A stretch of 9,443 nt of DNA. Origin: an uncultured Eubacteriales bacterium (GTDB lineage Bacteria > Bacillota > Clostridia > Oscillospirales > Oscillospiraceae). The position numbers and the translations under genes were made by a program. Shown here one piece after another: positions 1 to 5,296 of the stretch (position 1 is the first letter of the stretch; each line of letters starts with the position of its first letter). The stretch spans positions 1 to 9,443 of the forward strand of contig URPU01000086.1 in NCBI GenBank assembly GCA_900549865.1, in the 5' to 3' direction. The notes under the pieces are model-generated. The model ran no database searches. It saw nothing but the letters and a program-made list of their open reading frames with translations, and was not told the origin of the DNA.

Positions 1-85
1 CCACGCACATGTCGCGGCAGAAAACAGATCATATTGCTTTCGCGTCTGCGGACGCAAAACTCTGCGAGGCTTTTTTGACATACTG

Positions 86-121
86 ACAAGAACTCTCCGC
101 CCCCGTGCGGAGAGTTCTTGT
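86..121 (+). terminator. Perfect 15-bp hairpin, probable terminator
   Basis: Arms CAAGAACTCTCCGC (87-100) and GCGGAGAGTTCTTG (107-120) are exact reverse complements, extended by A86-T121, around a 6-base loop. The 3' arm and the bases after it (TTCTTGTTAT) are T-rich but there is no clean T run, so an intrinsic terminator reading rightward is likely rather than proven. Read leftward the hairpin is followed by no T tract, so it does not look like a minus-strand terminator. It would close off a gene ending left of the window. Confidence 0.5.
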
Positions 122-149
122 TATAAGTCATTAGAATAAGGATAACAAA

Positions 150-173
150 ATGAGGACAGCCTCACTACCGTGA
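150..173 (+). CDS. Seven-codon leader frame before the LuxR-type gene
   Basis: An AAGGA ribosome binding site at 138-142 stands 7 bases before an ATG at 150. That ATG opens a frame encoding MRTASLP and stopping at TGA 171-173. The stop overlaps the GTG start of the downstream HTH gene (GTGA), a classic stop-restart arrangement. The downstream GTG has no close ribosome binding site of its own. Either this is a real leader peptide that couples translation, or it is the original start of the HTH gene and one base was lost near 153: one extra base after the ATG would give a continuous frame reading roughly M-K/E-DSLTTVNRTG. The sequence cannot decide between these. Confidence 0.3.
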   Translation: MRTASLP

Positions 174-194
174 ATCGAACCGGCAGTGAGGCTG
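157..194 (+). promoter_or_regulatory. Inverted repeat across the LuxR-type start codon
   Basis: CAGCCTCACT (157-166) pairs perfectly with AGTGAGGCTG (185-194). After one mismatch (A167/C184) three more pairs follow (168-170 with 181-183), leaving a loop at 171-180. The GTG start at 170 lies at the inner end of the stem. In mRNA this would hide the GTG unless a ribosome translating the short upstream frame opened the left arm. That is the geometry of a translational attenuator, but function is inferred only from position. Confidence 0.4.
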
Positions 195-412
195 CACACG
201 CCGGAGCAGAAATAAACCATGCCGCGGCACAGAGCTATGATCTGACGGCGCGTGAAACAGAGACCGCCCGTCAGATGGCAGAGGGCAAGTCAAATGTGGA
301 CATTGCTGCTGCACTGAATATCAGCACGAACACCGTGAAGGTACACATCGCAAGCATCTTCCGCAAGACCGGTGCTGCGAACCGCCATGAGGCGATCGCA
401 AAGCTTACTTAA
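170..412 (+). CDS. Small LuxR/GerE-type HTH protein, possibly broken
   Basis: The protein has 80 residues. Residues 25-78 are a clear LuxR C-terminal DNA-binding domain: an LTxRE entry motif (LTARETETARQMAEGKSN), then DIAAALNISTNTVKVHIASI with the TVKVH recognition helix, then FRKTGAANRHEAI. Family members normally carry an N-terminal receiver, PAS or autoinducer domain; here only about 24 Ala-rich residues precede the HTH, so no sensing domain is present. GTG at 170 is the first start in this frame after an in-frame stop at 143-145, and it lacks a near ribosome binding site. It may be a stand-alone DNA-binding protein made by translational coupling, or the remnant of a gene frameshifted near its start. 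It is convergent with the lipoprotein gene, whose stop is 64 bases away, and I see no clear terminator between them. Confidence 0.65.
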   Translation: MNRTGSEAAHAGAEINHAAAQSYDLTARETETARQMAEGKSNVDIAAALNISTNTVKVHIASIFRKTGAANRHEAIAKLT

Positions 413-476
413 ATATTTCCGGACAACTCGATATATCAACAATATCACCCAACGGGATGTATGCGCGCCGCGCCGT

Positions 477-2159
477 TCACGCGGGCGTGATGCTTCCGCC
501 GTTGGCGGTCACGCTGCCGTTATCGGTGTATATGCCGTCCGTGCCGCCGCTGACCTCCAGCACGCCGCCGGTCACGGCGACATCGCCATTGCCGAGCCAT
601 ATCGTGCCCTCGACCGTCAGTCGGCCGCCGGACACCTCTATGCACCCTTTTTCAAGATTGCAGCTGCCCATGATATGCACCTCGCCGCCACGCACAGACA
701 GCACCGCATTTTGTAGCCACAGATCGCCGCCGCACTCAAAGCTGCCGGAGTCTACGACAAACAGCCCCTCTTCACCGGCCTGACTGCCCATGGCTGTTTC
801 GCTGCTTCCCGTGACGGTGACGGCCGTTCCGCCGCGCACGGCGATAACCGGCCTGTGCGCGCCGCCCCAGCCCCATACAGAGAGACTGTCCGCGCGCAAG
901 GATCCGCCGCCGTCGAAAACAAGGCTCGTTCCGCCGATACCGCCCGCGACGGCGTTATCTCCGCGCACGTCAAGGCATAGTGCGCCCCATGGCATAAGCT
1001 CCTGCGCGCGGCAGTCGCTAAGCGTCATCACACCGGCGAAAAGCCGGTAATCCACGGCGCTGACGCACAGGCTGTTCCAGCTCAGACCGTCGCCGCCGCC
1101 CCAGGAGTCGTCGTAAACTGTCTGGTAATACCGGCTCCCGTCGCGCTCCGCGTCGAGTATCTGCGCGCCGCTTCCGTTGACGGCAGCATCAGCGGCATTG
1201 GGGATGCATATGCTTCCCGCGCCGGACTCTATTACGGTGCCCTCCGGCAGGGCGTTCGTTATATACGCCTCGCCGCCGCTGAGTATGAGCGACGCCCCCG
1301 CGCAGTCAAAATCGTCAATAAGCGCGGTGCCGCCGCGGAATACCGCGCGCGAAATGCCGCGTATGCCCCTGCACATCAGCGTGCCCCCGGCCTGAAACAT
1401 GTCTCCGCCCTCGCACTCCAGCCGCTCGGCGCATACCGTTCCGCCGAGCTGCGCGAAGGCGGGCGCATCGCCTGAATTCGGCGTCAGGACAATGTCGCTG
1501 CATATGAGCTGCACCTCGCCGTCTACTATAAGTGCCGGAAGGGGAACGTTGCCCCCGCCGCAGGAAAGCCCGGAGGCGTTTTCAATGCGCAGTGTGCCGC
1601 TTCCCGTGATAAGCACGCAGTCAAACTCCTCAAGACAGCCGAACTCCTCCCCGCCGCCGTTCATCACGCAGTCGCCGGAGATGTCAAGACGCAGGAGCCC
1701 GCGCTCATGCGGGGTGAGGTTGGGTATTGCACAGTTATCGGCCTCAATGGTGAACGCGTTGTAGCGCACACCGTTCCACGCCAGCCGCCCGCGCGCATCG
1801 CCGATGACGGCGCGCCCGCCAGAGAATTCCTCCAGCGTGACGCCCTCCGTCATATGGTTGTAAATAAGCCCTGTGTAGCTCCCGTCGGGCATCCGCAGGG
1901 AGAAATCACTGCTGACGTAATACGCCGCCCTGTCGTCAAGCGGGATGTCGCTGTTTGTGCCGGCCGCGCCGCTCTGCGCCGCCGCGCCGTACCATATGCG
2001 GCAGCTCTCCGGAAGCGCTTCCGCCTCTGTCGCCTCCGCGGGCGCGGACGTTTCTGCCGCTGTCGCCGCGTTGTCTGCCGCGGGTGCGGCCGCCGTATTC
2101 CCGCACGCCGTCAGCGCGGGCAGGATAAGTGCAAAAAGGACGCATAAAAGCTTTTTCAT
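477..2159 (-). CDS. Gly-rich surface lipoprotein, probable beta-helix
   Basis: The protein has 560 residues from the ATG at 2159, chosen because it begins a perfect lipoprotein signal peptide (MKKLLCVLFALILPALTAC, lipobox LTAC, Cys19) and has a GGAGGG site at 2166-2171 six bases upstream; an in-frame upstream start would only add a hydrophilic extension before the signal. Residues 20-50 are an Ala/Thr/Glu-rich linker as in wall-spanning lipoproteins. The rest is rich in short strand-and-turn units ending in GG or SGG, clearest over the last 120 residues (VRGGEVHIMGS, VSGGRLTVEG, VTGGVLEVSGG, ANGGSITPA). That pattern suggests stacked rungs of a right-handed parallel beta-helix, as in some carbohydrate-binding clostridial surface proteins. 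No catalytic motif was recognised, so ligand and role are unknown. It lies 72 bases downstream of a two-component remnant on the same strand and probably shared its transcript. Confidence 0.8.
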   Translation of the reverse strand: MKKLLCVLFALILPALTACGNTAAAPAADNAATAAETSAPAEATEAEALPESCRIWYGAAAQSGAAGTNSDIPLDDRAAYYVSSDFSLRMPDGSYTGLIYNHMTEGVTLEEFSGGRAVIGDARGRLAWNGVRYNAFTIEADNCAIPNLTPHERGLLRLDISGDCVMNGGGEEFGCLEEFDCVLITGSGTLRIENASGLSCGGGNVPLPALIVDGEVQLICSDIVLTPNSGDAPAFAQLGGTVCAERLECEGGDMFQAGGTLMCRGIRGISRAVFRGGTALIDDFDCAGASLILSGGEAYITNALPEGTVIESGAGSICIPNAADAAVNGSGAQILDAERDGSRYYQTVYDDSWGGGDGLSWNSLCVSAVDYRLFAGVMTLSDCRAQELMPWGALCLDVRGDNAVAGGIGGTSLVFDGGGSLRADSLSVWGWGGAHRPVIAVRGGTAVTVTGSSETAMGSQAGEEGLFVVDSGSFECGGDLWLQNAVLSVRGGEVHIMGSCNLEKGCIEVSGGRLTVEGTIWLGNGDVAVTGGVLEVSGGTDGIYTDNGSVTANGGSITPA

Positions 2160-2231
2160 GGATGACCCTCCAAAAAAGTTTTCATGCGTCCATTTTATCA
2201 TGTCTGCGCCGCGCGTACAAGTGCCGGTGCT

Positions 2232-2456
2232 TTATACGGCCCTCAGCTTCACGCGGAAGGTGATATCCTCGCCGCTTTCAGAGCGCGCCGTGATGCTGCC
2301 CCTGTGCGCCTCGGCAATGGCGCGGGCTATCGAAAGCCCTATCCCGTTGCCGCCCGTGCCGTTATATACCACATCCGCGGAAAACTTGTTCTTTTCCAGT
2401 ATCACCTTCAGCGCCTTTGCGATCCCGGCCTCGTCCTCCGCTATCAATATGCGCAT
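2232..2456 (-). pseudogene. Two-component remnant: receiver start fused to kinase end
   Basis: The 74-codon frame is a chimera. Residues 1-33 (MRILIAEDE, then KALKVILEKNKFSADVVYNG) are the start of an OmpR-type receiver domain with its acidic pocket (E7, D8, E9) but without the phospho-acceptor Asp, normally near residue 50, and without any DNA-binding domain. Residues 34-74 (TGGNGIGLSIARAIAEAHRG, then SITARSESGEDITFRVKL) are the G2 box and last strands of a histidine-kinase ATPase domain, with no H box, N box or G1 box. The join is near 2358. Start (ATG 2456, GAGGTGA at 2462-2468), frame and stop all survive, as expected from an internal deletion that removed most of a regulator gene and most of the kinase gene after it. 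Neither activity can remain. The longer GTG start at 2465 lies within the ribosome binding site and is less likely. Confidence 0.8.
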
Positions 2457-2487
2457 ACTGTTCACCTCGTTTTTCTCTTTTGAGCGT

Positions 2488-2520
2488 ACTATATAATTTC
2501 AATCTTAAAATATCCTGAAA
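2488..2520 (-). promoter_or_regulatory. Promoter of the two-component remnant with response-regulator box
   Basis: On the minus strand TTTCAG-N5-TTTAAG runs from 2520 to 2504, a tandem half-site at 11-base spacing, one base from the TTTAAG-N5-TTTAAG type known for the OmpR-family regulator CiaR. About ten bases downstream lies TATAGT (2493-2488) or TATATA (2495-2490) as a -10. No good -35 is seen; the repeat occupies that place, as expected for an activator-dependent promoter. The likely original use was autoregulation of the now deleted two-component system and of the lipoprotein gene downstream. Confidence 0.4.
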
Positions 2521-2556
2521 ATTTTAATAATTTGCAGAAGAAGCGCCGCCGCGGCG

Positions 2557-3414
2557 TCAGCTCTTCCCGCGCGTGCACACGCCTATGAAATCCTGCACCG
2601 CACCCGGCAGCTGCCGCCCCTTGCGCCAGATGAGAAGTATCTGCGTTTCCAGCGCCTTTTCGTCTATCGGCTGCATCCGCAGTCCGGCGCAGAGGCTGCT
2701 CATGGATTCGGGGAATATCGCCGTGGCAAGCCCGGCCTTCACCCACAGCACCGCGCCGCGCGCGTCGTCGCAGATGCAGAACACATCCGGCTCCAGCCCC
2801 TGCGCGTGAAACGCGTCCATTATGAGCTTTTCATACCGCCTGTAGATTATCAGCGGCCTGTCCGTCAGCGCGCCGAGTGCAAGCGCGCCCGCGCCCTCCG
2901 CGTGCAGCGCCGGGGATGACACCGCCATCATCGGCTCCGTGCGCAGCACGGCGTGCTCCACCTCGTCCAGCCGCAGCGGCGTGCGCACGACGGACACGTC
3001 GATTATCCCATCCAGCAGGTAGTTGAACAGGGAAAAGGTCGTCCCGTCGTGCACCTCGAAGTTTACTTCGGGGTTTTTCTGCGCAAACTCCGTGATGTAC
3101 GGCATCACCGGGGCCACCGTCGTTGACGTCAGGCCGAGACGCAGCACGCGCTTCCTGCCGCAGTGCGACACCTCCAGCTTCGTCGAGCTTGCGAAGCTCA
3201 AAAGCTCACCCGCGCGGCTGTATAAAAGCTTGCCCGCCTCCGTCAGCGCCACGCCCTGACTGCTCCTGTCAAAAAGCCTCACGGCAAGCTCGTCCTCAAG
3301 CTGGCGAAGCTGATAGCTCAGCGGCGGCTGCGACATGTTCAGCCGCCGCGCGGCCTCGTTTATGCTGCCCGTGTCCGCAATTTCACGGAAATATTCAAGC
3401 TGTCTCAGATCCAT
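2557..3414 (-). CDS. LysR-family transcriptional regulator
   Basis: The 285-residue protein is close to the usual LysR length (about 290-300). Residues 1-60 are the winged HTH, with the family signature MDLRQLEYFREIADTGSINEA at the start, then AARRLNMSQPPLSYQLRQLE and the wing LFDRSSQGVALTEAG. A linker helix follows, and from about residue 90 (VLRLGLTSTTVAPV) begins the periplasmic-binding-protein-like effector domain. The ATG at 3414 has GGAGG (3421-3425) six bases upstream. The gene diverges from the ABC exporter operon across 127 bases, the standard layout for a LysR protein that controls its neighbour and itself. The inducer is not predictable from sequence; a compound exported by the neighbouring pump is a reasonable guess. 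Codon use resembles the exporter genes. Confidence 0.92.
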   Translation of the reverse strand: MDLRQLEYFREIADTGSINEAARRLNMSQPPLSYQLRQLEDELAVRLFDRSSQGVALTEAGKLLYSRAGELLSFASSTKLEVSHCGRKRVLRLGLTSTTVAPVMPYITEFAQKNPEVNFEVHDGTTFSLFNYLLDGIIDVSVVRTPLRLDEVEHAVLRTEPMMAVSSPALHAEGAGALALGALTDRPLIIYRRYEKLIMDAFHAQGLEPDVFCICDDARGAVLWVKAGLATAIFPESMSSLCAGLRMQPIDEKALETQILLIWRKGRQLPGAVQDFIGVCTRGKS

Positions 3415-3430
3415 GCCCGGCCTCCAACGG

Positions 3431-3446
3431 TAATATAAATATTATA
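3431..3446 (-). promoter_or_regulatory. -10 region of the LysR gene within an inverted repeat
   Basis: On the minus strand TATAAT (3446-3441) is a perfect -10 hexamer 27 bases before the LysR ATG. It overlaps an inverted repeat, TAATAT-AA-ATATTA (3431-3444). A hexamer 17 bases upstream (ATATTG, 3469-3464) is a poor -35 and forms part of the palindrome annotated next. A regulator bound there could act on both directions. Confidence 0.4.
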
Positions 3447-3463
3447 TATCAAATCCACAAAAA

Positions 3464-3480
3464 CAATATTATTCATATTG
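3464..3480. promoter_or_regulatory. Candidate LysR operator between the divergent genes
   Basis: CAATAT-TATTC-ATATTG is a perfect dyad with 6-base arms and a 5-base spacer in the middle of the divergent intergenic region. It overlaps the -35 positions of both candidate promoters. LysR proteins usually bind an interrupted AT-rich dyad near -65 with a second site near -35. The symmetric bases here do not give the textbook T-N11-A, so the assignment rests on dyad symmetry and location. Confidence 0.35.
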
Positions 3481-3492
3481 ATGATAAGGTAT

Positions 3493-3498
3493 TATACT
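3493..3498 (+). promoter_or_regulatory. -10 hexamer of the ABC exporter operon
   Basis: TATACT matches the -10 consensus at five of six bases and lies 44 bases before the preferred GTG start. The hexamer 17 bases upstream (TATTCA, 3470-3475) is a poor -35 and falls within the dyad at 3464-3480, which fits a promoter needing an activator. Confidence 0.35.
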
Positions 3499-3541
3499 TC
3501 CATTGTCAAGATAAATAATAATAATGAATGGAGTGAAAAGG

Positions 3542-5296
3542 GTGAAAAGCCTCTCTCGCTATCTCAAGGGCTATGAGAAGGAAACCGTGCTTGCCCCGCT
3601 GTTCAAGCTGCTTGAGGTCATGTTCGACCTGCTTGTGCCGATAGTCGTGGCGCGGATGATAAATCTGGGCGTTGCGTATAATGACCGCGGGTATATTCTC
3701 AAGTGCTTTTTCATATTGCTGCTCATGGCGGCCGTCGGCCTCGCGTGCAGCATCACGGCGCAGTATTTCGCCGCAAAGGCCAGCGTCGGCTTTGCCGCGC
3801 GTCTGCGTCAGGCCGTCTTTGACCATATCCAGAGCTTTTCATTTACGGAGCTGGACAAGCTCGGCCCGGATACGATGATAACCCGCCTCACGGATGATAT
3901 AAATCAGGTGCAGAACGGCCTAAACATGGGCCTGCGCCTGCTGCTGCGAAGCCCGTTCGTCGTGTTCGGCGCAATGGCCATGGCCTTCACTATCGACGTG
4001 AAGTGCGCATGGATATACGCCGTCGCCATCCCGGTCCTGTTCGCTGTCGTCTTTGCCATCATGCTTGTCAGCATCCCGCTGTTCAAGAAGGTTCAGTCCG
4101 GGCTTGACCGCGTCACGCGCATGACGCGCGAAAACCTCACTGGCGTGCGCGTCATCCGCGCCTTCTGCCGGGAGGAGCGCTCAGTTGCGGAGTTTGACGC
4201 CGCAAATACCGAGCTTACGCGCCTTAATGAGTTCGTCGGCCGCATCTCCGCCCTGCTCAACCCGCTGACCTATGTGCTCATCAACGTCGCCGCGGTCTAT
4301 CTTATCGACAGAGCGGCGATAGAGGTCAACCTCGGCAGCATCGCGCAGGGCGACGTCGTCGCGCTGTATAACTACATGCTCCAGATAATTGTCGAGCTTA
4401 TCAAGCTCGCCTCGCTCATAATCACGCTCAATAAGGCCGTGGCCTGTGCCGGGCGCGTGTCCGGCGTGCTCGCGGTGCAGCCGGGGATGAGCTACCCCGA
4501 AGAGAGCGCTGACCCGGATGACGCCTCTGCGCCCGCCGTGCGCTTTGACCATGTCACCTTCACCTATAAGGACGCCGGCGCGCCGAGTCTTTATGATGTC
4601 TCCTTCAGCGCCGCGCGCGGGGAGACCGTCGGCGTTATCGGCGGCACGGGCAGCGGCAAATCCACGCTCGTCAGCCTCATTCCCCGCTTTTACGACGCGT
4701 CGCAGGGCAGCGTGCAGCTCGACGGGGCGGACGTCAGAAGCTATACCCGCGCATCGCTCTGCGATAAGGTCGGCGTCGTGCAGCAGAAGGCCGTGCTTTT
4801 CAAGGGCAGCATAAGGGAAAACCTCAAATGGGGCGATGAAAACGCCGATGACGCCGCGCTGTGGGAGGCGCTTACCGCCGCACAGGCCAAGGAGGTCGTC
4901 GAGGGGAAACCCGGCGGGCTCGACTTTGAGCTTGAGCAGAACGGCCGGAACCTCTCCGGCGGGCAGAAGCAGCGCCTGTCCATTGCCCGCGCGCTCGTGA
5001 AGAAGCCGGAGATACTCATTCTCGACGACAGCTCCAGCGCGCTGGACTTTGCCACTGACGCCGCGCTGCGCCGTGCGATACACGCCCTCTCTGGCGGCAT
5101 GACCACATTTATCGTTTCCCAGCGCATCGCCTGCATCCGTCAGGCGGATAAGATACTCGTGCTCGACAACGGCCGCCTCGCCGGAACGGGCACGCATGAC
5201 GAGCTTATGCGCGCCTGCGCGCTTTACCGCGAGATATACTTCTCGCAATTCCCAGAGGAGCGGGCGGCTTATGAGAAAGGGGGCGAGGGCGCATGA
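3542..5296 (+). CDS. Heterodimeric ABC exporter half, degenerate-site subunit
   Basis: This is an ABC half-exporter: a membrane domain (residues 1 to about 310, six expected helices) followed by an ATPase domain. Numbering from GTG 3542: Walker A GGTGSGKST (367-375), Q-loop Q415, intact signature LSGGQ (471-475), Walker B ILILDD with Asp496 where the catalytic Glu belongs, and VSQR with Gln527 where the switch His belongs. Those two changes mark the degenerate subunit of heterodimeric exporters such as TM287/288 and BmrCD; its intact LSGGQ serves the partner's ATP site. GTG 3542 is preferred because GGAG (3530-3533) stands 8 bases before it and the protein then starts MKSLSRYLKGYEKE, as in family members. 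ATG at 3524 would add six residues but has no ribosome binding site. Its stop overlaps the next start (ATGA). Probable role: efflux of a drug, peptide or lipid; substrate unknown. Confidence 0.93.
   Translation: MKSLSRYLKGYEKETVLAPLFKLLEVMFDLLVPIVVARMINLGVAYNDRGYILKCFFILLLMAAVGLACSITAQYFAAKASVGFAARLRQAVFDHIQSFSFTELDKLGPDTMITRLTDDINQVQNGLNMGLRLLLRSPFVVFGAMAMAFTIDVKCAWIYAVAIPVLFAVVFAIMLVSIPLFKKVQSGLDRVTRMTRENLTGVRVIRAFCREERSVAEFDAANTELTRLNEFVGRISALLNPLTYVLINVAAVYLIDRAAIEVNLGSIAQGDVVALYNYMLQIIVELIKLASLIITLNKAVACAGRVSGVLAVQPGMSYPEESADPDDASAPAVRFDHVTFTYKDAGAPSLYDVSFSAARGETVGVIGGTGSGKSTLVSLIPRFYDASQGSVQLDGADVRSYTRASLCDKVGVVQQKAVLFKGSIRENLKWGDENADDAALWEALTAAQAKEVVEGKPGGLDFELEQNGRNLSGGQKQRLSIARALVKKPEILILDDSSSALDFATDAALRRAIHALSGGMTTFIVSQRIACIRQADKILVLDNGRLAGTGTHDELMRACALYREIYFSQFPEERAAYEKGGEGA

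Noticed and set aside
36..76. GCGTC-TGCG-GACGC hairpin and GC-rich stretch before a run of six T at 71-76
   Set aside because: The small stem is 15 bases from the T run and a longer pairing needs bulges and wobbles, so it is not a convincing terminator.
1..86. Open frames at the left edge: a plus frame ending at TGA 84-86 just before the hairpin, and a minus frame starting at ATG 81 (MSKKPRRVLRPQTRKQYDLF) and running off the edge
   Set aside because: Both are under 30 codons and they conflict. The minus start has no well-spaced ribosome binding site; the plus frame fits the hairpin as its terminator, but no family is recognisable. Sequence left of the window would decide.
165..190. tRNA-like T-arm (GGTTCGATT on the minus strand) inside the inverted repeat, possible tRNA end or attachment site
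   Set aside because: The T stem does not pair properly, there is no anticodon arm or acceptor stem at the right distances, and no integrase gene is nearby.
477..2147. Several plus-strand frames opposite the lipoprotein gene
   Set aside because: They are Pro/Ser/Arg-rich low-complexity shadows without ribosome binding sites, while the minus frame has a signal peptide and a good start.
2521..2560. GC-rich palindrome after the LysR stop as a terminator
   Set aside because: The CGCCGCGGCG stem overlaps the stop region and is followed only by CTTCTTCTGC, so termination strength cannot be judged.
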